Origin: CAWKDC01 sp044445605
GTDB taxonomy: Bacteria > Pseudomonadota > Gammaproteobacteria > JABCZS01
Direction of reading: 5' to 3'
Length of the DNA stretch: 64,000 bases
Assembly (NCBI GenBank): GCA_044445605.1
Contig: JBIOEA010000005.1
Location: 1-64,000 of the forward strand
Shown: positions 51,801 through 60,717 of the stretch, piece by piece
Numbering within the stretch: position 1 is the first letter of the stretch
Layout: each line of letters begins with the position of its first letter
The notes under the pieces: generated by a model
The model's database searches: none
Seen by the model: the letters and a program-made list of their open reading frames with translations, nothing else
What the model was told of the DNA's origin: nothing
Position numbers and translations under genes: made by a program

Positions 51801-51924
51801 AATCAAAGGGGGGTAAAAATTGTGTGTTTAATTGTGCATAGCCCCAAATGCCCGCGACGATCATGATCAGCATGAGCAGATCGGCCGCAATGGGATGACG
51901 TATCAGGCGTTCGATGATTCCCAT
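48802..51924 (-). CDS. RND efflux transporter permease
   Basis: 1040 residues, 12 membrane helices and two large periplasmic loops. TM4 has the proton-relay pair in GIVVDDAIVVGEEAL; the TM10 equivalent reads GIVINDSIILVLR and lacks the AcrB lysine, as in some HAE-type subfamilies. APLEQTLRTLDSV and the porter domains fit the multidrug/hydrophobe efflux family. Substrate cannot be told from sequence. Cotranscribed with the membrane fusion protein 3 bp upstream. Confidence 0.92.
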   Translation of the reverse strand: MGIIERLIRHPIAADLLMLIMIVAGIWGYAQLNTQFLPPFDFKVVTVRTAWVGASPEDVEKSITAPLEQTLRTLDSVSEMSSTSAQGVSSITIDFAMGTDIASALNQVKEKVDSINTLPPDSETPVVSQKMFYEKIATLLVTGFTDLGEARRLAHDLEKSLLHAGIAKVEIRGLPEEEIAIEIPAQKLFELHMPIERIAQAIAQQSQDVPAGTVGRHEAVRQLRTEEQGRDALSFQHVPIQVDPSGRKIELGDIAHIERRDRPDEPLLYKNGKPAIELIVQRTAHSDALEAGKILNAWLVPTRARLPSNITIAVMDERWEYIAERLEMLLENGVGGFLLVVAVLYLFLSGRVAFWIAAGIPSVFLATLAIMYLTGQSLNMLSLFALIMMLGIVVDDAIVVGEEALTLRERGATALDACVKSANSMRAPVLSASLTTVAAFMPLLMLTDLMGDVLFTLPAIVIITLMCSLFESFFILPGHLYHAFKKDNMQKPAAWRQKFDARFAHFRDNIYQPFLRKTLQHRGLTVSIALSLLIIALGLVIGGRVPFTFFPSPEASVLTAYVRFSAGTPAERVKEYMRDVEKALYKTEAHFGGGLIRNAVVYNNIAFSQNTERSEEGAEFGTIVAELIAPDARDVRNPQFISHWHSLIPPTAYLDNINIESPKTGVPGADIDIALSGGSSDTLKAAALYLNKALQHYAGVYNLEDDLPFGRTQWIVALTAQGRAMGLTTESLASQLRTSFEGQLVQTFYDQEDKLEVRVSLPDSERNTFTRFEHFPIHVPSGKMLPLSNVATLESHQGMQALRHKDGVLSVHVTAEIDPMQANANRVLAAVKKDIVPELKKQFGVQASFEGTSHDQDVTLNDMKQGTWLGFILIYLILSWVLSSYRWPFMVLTAIPFGLAGAIFGHWLLGLDLTLLSLFGLFGLAGIVINDSIILVLRYFEHREANMSVEDAALFAGCDRLRAVLLTSVTTIVGLLPLIFETSIQAQFLIPMAVAMTFGLTASTIMVLIVLPSFISYYETWTLKPAFSKVSEFFKDRTWR

Positions 51925-51927
51925 GAT

Positions 51928-53238
51928 TTATTCCTTGGGCTTAATCACGTGTACCCGCGTGCCTGTCATGGCATTGGGTAATAAGCTGGTGAGGACTTGA
52001 TCCCCCGCTTTGAGATCGGTCGATGTGACCAACAATTCACGCTTCCCTTTATTTAATCGTTCACCAAAGAGTTTGACAGAAGCATTTACCAAGCGGCCTT
52101 CCTCATCAATTTTGAAGACGCGATCATGGCTGTACAGTGCCGTGATCGGAATAGCGATGACAGGTGTCAAGTTGGGTAATTCGAGGGTGATATCCACGGG
52201 ACGCCCCAAAGATACATTTCTCGCATTTTTATCGACGAGAAAGAATGCATCTACTCCGCCGTGACCTGGATCAGATTCACTCGTTAGGCGTTCAAAGACC
52301 AACGGGAATTTTTTCCCATCGATGGTGCCTGTGGCTCGGATCGGTAATTTTTTAATGCGCGTTGTTTCTAATGTCGCCAAGTAGCGCGATGGAATTTGAA
52401 CCCGCACTTCCAAGGCATCACTTTTAAAAATGTCGACGAGTGGCGTCCCTATCTGAACACGTTCCATGGGCGCCACGTGCAATTTTGCGATACGTGCATT
52501 ATAAGGGCTGACAATCTGTGTGCGTGCCAGATCCATTTTCGCTTGCATCTCATAAGCGCTAGCTTTTTCAAGCCGTGCCTGCAGTTGTGCTAAGCGTGCA
52601 GGATGATCGGTTACGCTTAATGAGCGCGCATTCACCGCCAAAGATTGAGATTCAACACTTTGCTGGGCTTTATCGACATTGGCTTCGCTGCCCATTTTTT
52701 TACTGGCCAGTTGTTTTTCGCGCTCGAAGTTGCGTGTGTACAGAGCTAGTAACGATTTTTCATGCTCGAGTGAAAGCAGATCATTCTGGTAACGATTTTC
52801 TTCTGCCGTGATCTGCGCTTCGATGTCTTTCACATCCGCAGCGCGCTCTTTGAAAATTAATTCAGGCTCTAATGCATCCAGCGTAATGAGCACATCGCCT
52901 GAGTTAACGCGGGCCCCTTCTTTGTACGGTGTTGTACGTACTTGAGTTGCAACGGTTGAAACAAGGGTTGATTTTTCAGGCGATTCCACCACCCCATATA
53001 AGTAGAGCGACGTCGGCAGTGGCATTGGATAGACGATTTTCGCTTCCACATTAAAAGTTGCTTCCGTGCTTTCGACAGATGCGCTATGGGGCTTCGTGAG
53101 GATAAGCAATAAAACAACCACAAAGGCGCCAACGATAATCGTCTTAGCACGACGATGCGGTTGCCAGGCCCAATGCTTGACGCGCTGGTAGTGTTGAGCA
53201 AGGTAAGGACGTAATTTTTTCAGCTTATGTTTCATCAT
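51928..53238 (-). CDS. RND efflux periplasmic adaptor (membrane fusion protein)
   Basis: 436 residues. One N-terminal membrane anchor (TIIVGAFVVVLLLILTKPHS), lipoyl half-motifs (YKEGARVNSGDVLITLDALEPE and SPYNARIAKLHVAPMERVQIG, quoted in pieces), an alpha-helical hairpin at ~120-220 with LASKKMGSEANVDKAQQ, then beta-barrel and membrane-proximal domains. No outer membrane TolC gene is nearby. Confidence 0.9.
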   Translation of the reverse strand: MMKHKLKKLRPYLAQHYQRVKHWAWQPHRRAKTIIVGAFVVVLLLILTKPHSASVESTEATFNVEAKIVYPMPLPTSLYLYGVVESPEKSTLVSTVATQVRTTPYKEGARVNSGDVLITLDALEPELIFKERAADVKDIEAQITAEENRYQNDLLSLEHEKSLLALYTRNFEREKQLASKKMGSEANVDKAQQSVESQSLAVNARSLSVTDHPARLAQLQARLEKASAYEMQAKMDLARTQIVSPYNARIAKLHVAPMERVQIGTPLVDIFKSDALEVRVQIPSRYLATLETTRIKKLPIRATGTIDGKKFPLVFERLTSESDPGHGGVDAFFLVDKNARNVSLGRPVDITLELPNLTPVIAIPITALYSHDRVFKIDEEGRLVNASVKLFGERLNKGKRELLVTSTDLKAGDQVLTSLLPNAMTGTRVHVIKPKE

Positions 53239-53245
53239 GCAACGA

Positions 53246-54133
53246 CTAATGTTCCTTGTTGGAGAACGTATGGCTAGTAGGATCCGCCAACAATTGATGC
53301 GTGTCTACGGCATCAAACACATAATGATGATTGCAGAACTCGCAATGCGTATCAATCGCGCCCTGCTCTGCCAAGATGGATTTTAATGCTGCCTCGCCGA
53401 GGGAAAGCAACATGGATTCCATGCGTACGCGGGAACATGAGCAACGGAATGTCAGCGGCTGTGTATCAAACAGATGGATGGATTCTTGATGATATAAACG
53501 ACGTAGAATATCGGCGTTGGATAAGCTCAAGAGTTCTTCATCCGTGAGTGTATTACTTAAGGTCGTGACGTGTTGCCAGTCGTCAGGTGCAGTAGGCAGA
53601 TCACTGGGCAGCACTTGCAGCAATAATCCTGCCGCAGTGTTGCCATCATGCGCGAGATAGATTTTCGTCGGGATTTGTTCCGATTGAATAAAATAGCCTT
53701 CAATCGCTTGCGCTAAGTTTTCGCCGACCAAGGGTACGATGCCTTGGTAGTTTTGCTTGACGTCTTTATCATCCATTTTCATGGTGATGGCCATTTTACC
53801 CGCGCCAAAGAGCTCTGCAAGGTTGCCAGGCAGGACTTTATCGGCATGTTTTACTAAGCCTCGTAAGTGGTACAGGTGGTTGCATTCGGCCAATAATAGG
53901 CTGATGGGGTAACTGCCCTGGGCTTGTAGGGAGATAGTGCCCTTGATTTTCGTGGTATGGGAAAGCAGTGCCGATACGCATAAGGCATCAGCTAAAAGAC
54001 CCTGGGCCGCACTGGGATAATGATGCTTCGCTAAGGCCGCTTGGTAACTGGCATGTAGGCGAACCAAAATGCCTCGAATGGCCAGCCCTTGGAAGATAAA
54101 TCCTTGGATAATATCCTGTTCTATCAATGACAT
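53246..54133 (-). CDS. hslO: Hsp33, redox-regulated chaperone
   Basis: 295 residues. C-terminal zinc-binding cysteines in FRCSCSRVRMES and CEFCNHHYVF are the redox switch; the N-terminal domain starts QDIIQGFIFQGLAIRG. Under oxidative heat stress it releases zinc and holds unfolded proteins. The start at 54133 (MSLIEQD) fits other Hsp33s, whereas the longer frame does not. Ends 7 bp before the adaptor gene. Confidence 0.94.
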   Translation of the reverse strand: MSLIEQDIIQGFIFQGLAIRGILVRLHASYQAALAKHHYPSAAQGLLADALCVSALLSHTTKIKGTISLQAQGSYPISLLLAECNHLYHLRGLVKHADKVLPGNLAELFGAGKMAITMKMDDKDVKQNYQGIVPLVGENLAQAIEGYFIQSEQIPTKIYLAHDGNTAAGLLLQVLPSDLPTAPDDWQHVTTLSNTLTDEELLSLSNADILRRLYHQESIHLFDTQPLTFRCSCSRVRMESMLLSLGEAALKSILAEQGAIDTHCEFCNHHYVFDAVDTHQLLADPTSHTFSNKEH

Positions 54134-54195
54134 AGTAAAAAACCACCTTGTATGGAAATCGGGTAATAAAAGGCAAGCCATAGCATATCATGCTC

Positions 54196-54224
54196 TTGAC
54201 TCTAATGGGTAAATAGGGTAAAGT
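54196..54224 (+). promoter_or_regulatory. Candidate promoter of the gsp operon
   Basis: TTGACT (54196-54201) and TAAAGT (54219-54224), 17 bp apart, about 38 bp before gspC in the divergent hslO-gspC intergenic region. Confidence 0.5.
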
Positions 54225-54262
54225 GGAGGAGTTTAGAAACTCACCAAACTTAGGCGGAAATC

Positions 54263-54703
54263 ATGGCATTACTTTCTTATGTTAAGCGTGTTTCTCCTTG
54301 GCTTCCTATCGCTACGTTAGGATTAGCTGGGGTGGTTGTTCTCTATTCCCTCACTGGTTTTTTCCATGTATTAACGGGTAACCCCACTGCTTCTACCATG
54401 GGGCTTTCCCATAGTGCGCCGCGTGCTATGGCCCCTACAGCTGACATGACTACCTTGTTTGGCAAAACACCCGATTTATTGAAGGTCGCAGAAGGCGGGT
54501 TATCATTACGTGGTATTTTTATGTCGGCAACACCTGAAGCGGGTTCTGCCATCATTGGATTAAAAGGGCAGAAACCTAAGTTATATATAGTAGGTGATAA
54601 ACTCCCAAACGGTACTACACTGGTAGCGGTGCATGAACAACAAGTCGTGCTCGAGAAATCGGGGGAGCAGAGTATGCTATCATTACCCCAGACGCGGTTA
54701 TAG
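54263..54703 (+). CDS. gspC: GspC, type II secretion inner-membrane clamp protein (short form)
   Basis: 146 residues. One membrane helix (WLPIATLGLAGVVVLYSLTGF) and the homology region (SLRGIFMSATPEAGSAIIGL, PKLYIVGDKLPNGTTLVAVH) that contacts GspD. It ends there: the PDZ or coiled-coil domain present in the usual ~270-residue GspC is missing, so this is a minimal form. First gene of the operon; gspD follows after 21 bp. Confidence 0.88.
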   Translation: MALLSYVKRVSPWLPIATLGLAGVVVLYSLTGFFHVLTGNPTASTMGLSHSAPRAMAPTADMTTLFGKTPDLLKVAEGGLSLRGIFMSATPEAGSAIIGLKGQKPKLYIVGDKLPNGTTLVAVHEQQVVLEKSGEQSMLSLPQTRL

Positions 54704-54724
54704 GAAATGGGTTGGTCTTACAGC

Positions 54725-56737
54725 ATGAAGCTTTCAAAACAAATCATGATTATTTTATTAGGAATGCTCATTGCTGTTTCTGCGATGTCGGTTGAGAAGC
54801 GTCGTTGGAATCTCCAAGATGTCGACATTAAAATGGTCACAGAAGAAGTATCCCGTGTCACCGGCAAAAATTTTATTCTAGATCCCAGTGTCACGGGTAA
54901 AATCACCATGATTTCTTCCTCTGACTTGGATAGCACGGAAACGTATGAAGTCTATCTGTCTGCCCTGCAAGTGTTGGGGTATGCTGCGATTCCTGAAGAT
55001 GGCGTTATCAAAATTGTACCTGATTCGCAAGCGCGCCATTTAGGGGGTGTCAGTGGTGGCAACGCCAAAGGTGCTTCAGTCGTGGCGGAAGTGATTGCGT
55101 TGAAATACGTACCCGCGTCACAAATGGTTCCCACCTTACGAAACTTAGTCTCGCCTTCTGGGCATTTGGCCGCTTACGTTCCTTCCAATAGTTTGATCAT
55201 TGCGGATCGTGCATCGAATGTCGCTCGTATTGTTGAATTGGTTAGTCGATTAGACGTAGAAGATTCAGGCGGAATGGAAATAGTGACCTTGCAAAATGCA
55301 TCCGCAGGTGATGTGGTGAGTGCGGTAGGCCAGATGTTACAATCGCAGCGTCGTGGCCAAGAAGGCACCAACTTAACGTTGGGCGCAGATGATAGAACCA
55401 ACAGCGTGATTTTCAGTGGTGACAAAGCAAGCCGCTCCAGTATTCGTGACTTGATTGCCAAATTAGACGTGAAAGTGAAAGATCAAGGCAACACTGAAGT
55501 TATTTATTTGAAGTTTCAAAAAGCAGAATTGATGGTGCCGGTATTAGGCAATATTCTAGATAGCTATGCAGCGCAATTAGAGTCACGTTCACCCAATGGG
55601 GCGCGTGCGCCCGCGAAGTCTCAGATGACCGATCCCACCGTCTTCCAAACAACACAAACCAATTTCCATCAAAAGAAGGGTGATGATACGTTGCAAACCG
55701 ATCGTCAAGCCGCTGGTTTGGTGATTGGCCCCTACGGTGTGCAAGCGGAGCCCAATACCAACGCGTTGATCATCACGGCACCGCCGAGTTTAATGCGTAG
55801 CATGAAGAACGTGATCAATCGTTTGGATGTGCGTCGTTCACAAGTATTGGTTGAAGCGATCATTGTCGAAGTCCGCGGGAATAAAGCTGAAGAGTGGGGT
55901 GTTGAGTGGCGTGGTGCAGGTGATATCGCTGGGGGTACAACTTTCCCAGGCACAGATGATACGCTGAACGGCCTATTGAACACGTATCAAGCGAATTTGG
56001 ATGCGGGCAGTGCGATGTTGCCAGGCTCTGGTTTAGCCGTTGGGTTTATCCGTGGCGGTTCATTACGCACCATGTTGCATGCGTTGGAATCAGATAGCAG
56101 TGTGAACGTACTATCGACCCCCTCACTGGTGGCAATGGACAACGCACCGGCGCTGATCAAAGTCGGTACGAACATTCCATTCCCCATCGGTGAATATGCC
56201 ACCACGGGCGGTGAAAATACCGTGACACCGTTTGTGACCACAGAATACCGCGACGTAGGTTTAGAGCTCAATATTTTGCCGCAAATCACCAGTGGTGAAG
56301 CCATTCAAATGCAAATCACCCAGAAAGTGGATAACTTAGGGCCGTTGTTATTAGACAAGCCGACAACCTCGATGCGTGAAGTCACGACAGAAGTACTCGT
56401 AGATGATGGCGATATTTTAGTCTTGGGCGGATTGATTTCGACAGAAGATAGAACAGATATATCAAAAGTACCCTTTTTGGGCGACATTCCGTTGTTTGGT
56501 AAACTGTTCCAAAATGAGACGTTAAGAACGGAAAAAACAAACTTAATGATTTTCATTCGCCCTGTGATCATGCGCGATAAAACAAAGAGCGGCATTGTGA
56601 CACAAGACAAGTACAATACGATGCGCAGTTTGCAGATTTTAAGCCATGAACCAAATGACATGGAAAGTGATTTGTTGCCACCGTGGCAATACACAGATGC
56701 AGTACTACCTAAGCCGTTTGACGTCGCTGAGGAATAA
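54725..56737 (+). CDS. gspD: GspD, type II secretion secretin
   Basis: 670 residues. Signal peptide (MKLSKQIMIILLGMLIAVSA), N0 (WNLQDVDIKMVTEEVSRVTG), N1-N3 repeats (YVPASQMVPTLRNL, LQNASAGDVVSAV, LKFQKAELMVPVL), then the secretin core with VLSTPSLVAMDN and ILVLGGLISTEDRTDISKVP. Forms the outer membrane channel. ATG 54707 is also in frame but its AGGA is only one base away, so 54725 is preferred. No pilotin gene seen. Confidence 0.95.
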   Translation: MKLSKQIMIILLGMLIAVSAMSVEKRRWNLQDVDIKMVTEEVSRVTGKNFILDPSVTGKITMISSSDLDSTETYEVYLSALQVLGYAAIPEDGVIKIVPDSQARHLGGVSGGNAKGASVVAEVIALKYVPASQMVPTLRNLVSPSGHLAAYVPSNSLIIADRASNVARIVELVSRLDVEDSGGMEIVTLQNASAGDVVSAVGQMLQSQRRGQEGTNLTLGADDRTNSVIFSGDKASRSSIRDLIAKLDVKVKDQGNTEVIYLKFQKAELMVPVLGNILDSYAAQLESRSPNGARAPAKSQMTDPTVFQTTQTNFHQKKGDDTLQTDRQAAGLVIGPYGVQAEPNTNALIITAPPSLMRSMKNVINRLDVRRSQVLVEAIIVEVRGNKAEEWGVEWRGAGDIAGGTTFPGTDDTLNGLLNTYQANLDAGSAMLPGSGLAVGFIRGGSLRTMLHALESDSSVNVLSTPSLVAMDNAPALIKVGTNIPFPIGEYATTGGENTVTPFVTTEYRDVGLELNILPQITSGEAIQMQITQKVDNLGPLLLDKPTTSMREVTTEVLVDDGDILVLGGLISTEDRTDISKVPFLGDIPLFGKLFQNETLRTEKTNLMIFIRPVIMRDKTKSGIVTQDKYNTMRSLQILSHEPNDMESDLLPPWQYTDAVLPKPFDVAEE

Positions 56738-56740
56738 TGT

Positions 56741-58201
56741 ATGCATGTGCTACCCTACGCTTTTTCAAAACGTTATGGGGTGTTGATTCAGGAAGAAAAC
56801 GATCACGTCGTCATGAAATGCAGACGAGACACTCCTTTAGAAATACTATTAGAAGTGCGTCGCGCACTTGAAACGCCTTGCCAACTGATCCGCATGGACT
56901 TGTCTGATTTTGATCATTTATTAGAACAGTTTTACCATCGTCAGGCACAAGCGGGATTAGAAGCGCGCGTCGAGCAAGCGTTGGATCTAGAGGTTGTTGC
57001 GCACGAATTACAAACGGTTGAAGATTTACTGGATACGGAGCAAGAAGCACCTATCATTCGTTTGATCAATGCATTGATCGCACAGGCTTTGAAAGAAAAA
57101 GCATCGGATATTCACGTAGAAACCTACAAAGACGATTTAGTATTCCGCATGCGTTTAGATGGCGTGCTCAAAACCAAAATGCGGTTGCCTGTAAAACTGG
57201 CTCCACTGATTATTTCGCGCATTAAAATCATGGCCAAGTTAAATATCGCTGAAAAGCGTTTACCTCAAGATGGTCGCATTGCATTGCAAATCGGTGGGCG
57301 TCAGGTAGACGTGCGTGTGTCCACATTGCCATCGAGTCATGGTGAACGTATTGTGTTACGTTTATTAGATAAAGAAAGCGTCGCCTTGAAGCTGGATAGT
57401 TTGGGATTAAGCGAATACGATTTGAACTTAATGAAGCAATTGAAGCAAAAGCCACATGGGATTATTCTGGTGACTGGCCCTACGGGCGCAGGTAAAACAA
57501 CGACGCTATACGCTTTTTTAAATGAACTGAATGATCACTCCCGTAATATTTTAACCGTCGAAGATCCTGTTGAATATGAACTTCCAGGGATTGGGCAATC
57601 GCAAGTCAATGCAAAGATAGGCATGACATTTGCACGAGGATTGAGAGCCATTTTGCGGCAAGATCCGGATATTGTGATGGTCGGGGAAATCCGCGATTTA
57701 GAAACAGCGGACATTGCGATTCAAGCATCATTGACAGGTCACTTGATGTTGTCGACCTTGCATACGAATACTGCTGTCGGCGCGATCACACGTTTGCGTG
57801 ACATGGGGGTGGCGTCGTATTTGATTGCATCCACCTTGGAAGCAGTGATTGCGCAGCGTTTAGTGCGCCGTTTGTGTCTTGAATGCAAAAAGGCAGTAGA
57901 GGCTGATGCGGTTTATAAAAAATGTTTACATCGTCCTGTGAATGAACCTTTGCAAGTATTCACGGCGGTTGGCTGTGAGGCATGTGATCACACCGGTTAC
58001 AAAGGTCGGATGGCCATTTATGAAATCGTTTTAATGGATGATACGCTCAAGCAAATGATCCATGAAGATGCACCCGAAAATGATATTAAAGCTTATGCAC
58101 ACACTATTTATCCTTCTATTAAAGAAGCAGGTATTCGCCGCGTCATTGAAGGCGAAACAACCCTGGAAGAAGTGATTCGTGTGACGGATTTATCGTCATG
58201 A
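56741..58201 (+). CDS. gspE: GspE, type II secretion ATPase
   Basis: 486 residues. N1E/N2E domain, Walker A VTGPTGAGKTTTLYA, Asp box ILTVEDPVEY, Walker B IVMVGEIRDLETADIA, His box LMLSTLHTNTAVGAI, and a tetra-cysteine zinc site (CLECKK and CEACDHTGYKGR). Hexameric cytoplasmic motor. ATGA overlap with gspF. Confidence 0.97.
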   Translation: MHVLPYAFSKRYGVLIQEENDHVVMKCRRDTPLEILLEVRRALETPCQLIRMDLSDFDHLLEQFYHRQAQAGLEARVEQALDLEVVAHELQTVEDLLDTEQEAPIIRLINALIAQALKEKASDIHVETYKDDLVFRMRLDGVLKTKMRLPVKLAPLIISRIKIMAKLNIAEKRLPQDGRIALQIGGRQVDVRVSTLPSSHGERIVLRLLDKESVALKLDSLGLSEYDLNLMKQLKQKPHGIILVTGPTGAGKTTTLYAFLNELNDHSRNILTVEDPVEYELPGIGQSQVNAKIGMTFARGLRAILRQDPDIVMVGEIRDLETADIAIQASLTGHLMLSTLHTNTAVGAITRLRDMGVASYLIASTLEAVIAQRLVRRLCLECKKAVEADAVYKKCLHRPVNEPLQVFTAVGCEACDHTGYKGRMAIYEIVLMDDTLKQMIHEDAPENDIKAYAHTIYPSIKEAGIRRVIEGETTLEEVIRVTDLSS

Positions 58202-59397
58202 AAACGTACGAATATACGGCCTTGAATGCGCAAGGTAAAAAGGAAAAGGGTGCACTCGATTCAGACAATCCTAAGATGGTGCGCCAAACATTGCGTGATC
58301 GCGGGTTAATCCCCTTGACCGTGACAGAAGTGGCCGTCGGTAAAAAAGCAAAAACAGGTGGCCGAGCACGCGTGTCTTTCCGTGATGTGACATTATTAAC
58401 GCGTCAATTAGCGACGTTGCTCGAAGCAGAGTTACCGTTGGCACAATCATTGGATGGGGTGATTGAGCAAACAGAATCAGCCAATGCAAAACATATTTTG
58501 ATGGCCGTGCGAAACAAAGTCGCAGAAGGGTATGCGCTCAGTCAGGCATTACAAGAACATCCTCGTGTGTTTTCGCAATTATATTGTGCCAGTGTTTCGG
58601 CGGCAGAAGCATCGGGAGATTTATCCAAGGTGCTCGTGAGTTTAGCGGACCATATGGAAGAGAGTGAGCGGCTGCGTGCTAAAGTCACGCAATCGTTGGT
58701 TTACCCAAGCTTTGTGATGGCGGTGGCATTTATTTTCACGGGCGTGTTAATGGTCAGTGTCGTACCACAATTATTAGAAGTATTCATTGGCAATGGACAA
58801 ACGTTGCCATGGCCAACACGCATGTTACTGTTTATCAGCAATGCCGTCAGTATGTTCGGTATTCCATTTGTTATCGCCGTGATTGTCGGTATATTTGCAC
58901 TGCGTCATGCCTTGAAACGCGAATCCTTTGCGTATCGTTTTGATGCATGGGTGCTGCGATTACCCATCTTAGGGAAAATCATCACGAATGTGCAAACGGC
59001 ACGATTGATGCGTACCTTGGCATTATTGTTGTCTGCAGGTGTTCCTTTATTAGATGCACTCAAAGCTGCGCAACAAGTCGTGAGCTCACGTCCGATTGCT
59101 GCCACCATGTCCATTGTCATGAAGCAAGTGCAAGAAGGGGTCAGCTTGCATCAAGCGCTCTCACAGTCGCGTTATTTTAGCCCAATGAGTTTGCACATGA
59201 TTGCCTCGGGCGAACGTGCGGGTAAGATGGAGCAAATGATTGATCGGGCTGCCAAACAACAAGAAAACGAACTGGAACATGCCCTCCAAAAAGGATTATC
59301 TTTGTTTGAACCTGTGATGATTTTGGTCATGGGAGGTGTGGTACTATTTATTGTATTAGCCGTGTTGTTACCTATTTTTTCAGCGACGCAATTTTAA
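58198..59397 (+). CDS. gspF: GspF, type II secretion platform protein
   Basis: 399 residues, normal length. Two cytoplasmic helical domains and three membrane segments (SFVMAVAFIFTGVLMVSVVP; MFGIPFVIAVIVGIFAL; PVMILVMGGVVLFIVLAVLL). QLATLLEAELPLAQSL and LALLLSAGVPLLDALK are the duplicated signatures. Confidence 0.96.
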   Translation: MKTYEYTALNAQGKKEKGALDSDNPKMVRQTLRDRGLIPLTVTEVAVGKKAKTGGRARVSFRDVTLLTRQLATLLEAELPLAQSLDGVIEQTESANAKHILMAVRNKVAEGYALSQALQEHPRVFSQLYCASVSAAEASGDLSKVLVSLADHMEESERLRAKVTQSLVYPSFVMAVAFIFTGVLMVSVVPQLLEVFIGNGQTLPWPTRMLLFISNAVSMFGIPFVIAVIVGIFALRHALKRESFAYRFDAWVLRLPILGKIITNVQTARLMRTLALLLSAGVPLLDALKAAQQVVSSRPIAATMSIVMKQVQEGVSLHQALSQSRYFSPMSLHMIASGERAGKMEQMIDRAAKQQENELEHALQKGLSLFEPVMILVMGGVVLFIVLAVLLPIFSATQF

Positions 59398-59406
59398 GGA
59401 GAAAAC

Positions 59407-59835
59407 ATGAGAAGAAACATGAGAGGATTTACCCTGATCGAAGTGATGGTCGTGGTGGTCATATTGGGGATTTTAGCTGCATTTGTCGTGCCACAAATCA
59501 TGTCAAGACCGGATGAGGCTAAAATGGTGAAAGCGCAACAAGACGTGATACGGATTGAAAGTGCGCTGGATTTATACCGTTTAGATAATGGCCAATATCC
59601 AACACAGGCGCAGGGATTAGCCGCATTGGTTCAAAAGCCTAACATGCCTCCTGTTCCTACGCATTATAATGCGAGTGCTTATTTAAAACGCTTACCGAAA
59701 GATCCTTGGGGCCATGATTATCAATACCGCAATCCTGGCATTTACGGTGATATCGATGTGTTCTCCTTCGGTGCGGACGGTCGAGAAGGTGGCGAAGGCG
59801 TCGACAGAGACATCGGCAATTGGCAAGCGAGTTAA
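59407..59835 (+). CDS. gspG: GspG, major pseudopilin
   Basis: 142 residues. Prepilin peptidase site RGFTLIEVMVVVVI after a short basic leader, then an N-terminal helix and the conserved C-terminal SFGADGREGGEGVDRDIGNW calcium-binding loop. AAGGAG six bases before the ATG. The prepilin peptidase itself is not in this window. Confidence 0.97.
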   Translation: MRRNMRGFTLIEVMVVVVILGILAAFVVPQIMSRPDEAKMVKAQQDVIRIESALDLYRLDNGQYPTQAQGLAALVQKPNMPPVPTHYNASAYLKRLPKDPWGHDYQYRNPGIYGDIDVFSFGADGREGGEGVDRDIGNWQAS

Positions 59836-59840
59836 GCCAT

Positions 59841-60203
59841 ATGCAAGAACGTGCGCGGGGGTTCACGCTGATCGAAGTCATGGTCGCGATGTTTATTCTC
59901 GCGTTGACGTTTATCGGTGTGATTGGGACAGCCAGTTATGTTTCGCGCACGATTGATGTGATACAAGAAAAGACCCTGGCACTGTGGGTCGGCCAAAATG
60001 CGGTATCCGAAATTCATCTTGGCGTTTGGGGTCAAATTCAAGACGGCATGTCTTTACAAAATGACACGATGATCGCGGGTAGGGCTTTTCAGTGGAAGGG
60101 TTCGGTGACGCGTGAGGAGCAATATCATCGCGTGAAGGTAGAAGTGCGACAAGGACGAGCAAACAGCCCCATGGCTGAGGTGGTGTTTTATGAACCACGT
60201 TAA
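59841..60203 (+). CDS. gspI: GspI, minor pseudopilin
   Basis: 120 residues. ARGFTLIEVMVAMFILAL leader/helix, then LWVGQNAVSEIHLG, which matches the GspI-specific ALWVAQNQ region. It follows gspG directly by 5 bp, leaving no space for gspH. ATG at 59841 preferred to an upstream TTG inside gspG. Confidence 0.92.
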   Translation: MQERARGFTLIEVMVAMFILALTFIGVIGTASYVSRTIDVIQEKTLALWVGQNAVSEIHLGVWGQIQDGMSLQNDTMIAGRAFQWKGSVTREEQYHRVKVEVRQGRANSPMAEVVFYEPR

Positions 60204-60717
60204 GTGTAGGGGCGGTTTTACGCTGATCGAAGTGATCATTTCTATTTTTATTTTGAGCATTATGTCAGTTGCGGCATTATCCAGTTTCAAGCAAATGATT
60301 CACGCTAAAGAAGTCCAGAAAAAGCATGAAATCGTGTTGACATCATTATCGTATGCCTATACCACGTTGTTAAATGATGTTACGCAGCAAGTTGATCTTG
60401 AAACGCCGATTGCCTTTACGGAGCGTGACATAACCTTCGTCCGTGCATGGCCAGGAAGTGATGCTGAACCTGATGTCGCCACCATTGAATACACGTGGGG
60501 CAATGATGGGTTGGTGCGAGACGTGACGCGTGGCGAGAACAGCACATCACAAACGTTATTAAAGGATGTCCGATCGCTGCAATGGCAGTGGTTAGTGGAT
60601 ACTACCTGGAATGATATTTCTGTGCCTATCCCCACGAATAAAACATTGCGCGCATTAAAGTTGACATTCATTGATCCAACGTTGGGGGAAATCTCATGGA
60701 TTTTCGCGCGTCCTTAG
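60190..60717 (+). CDS. gspJ: GspJ, minor pseudopilin
   Basis: 175 residues. RGGFTLIEVIISIFILSIM leader and helix, then FKQMIHAKEVQKKHEIVL and the beta-rich domain ending TLRALKLTFIDPTLGEISW, as in GspJ. Forms the pseudopilus tip with GspI and GspK. Overlaps both neighbours (14 and 22 bp). Confidence 0.93.
   Translation: MNHVKCRGGFTLIEVIISIFILSIMSVAALSSFKQMIHAKEVQKKHEIVLTSLSYAYTTLLNDVTQQVDLETPIAFTERDITFVRAWPGSDAEPDVATIEYTWGNDGLVRDVTRGENSTSQTLLKDVRSLQWQWLVDTTWNDISVPIPTNKTLRALKLTFIDPTLGEISWIFARP

Noticed and set aside
60205..60215. TGTAGGGGCGG at the gspI end
   Set aside because: It encodes the conserved RGGF before the gspJ cleavage site, so coding constraint explains it.
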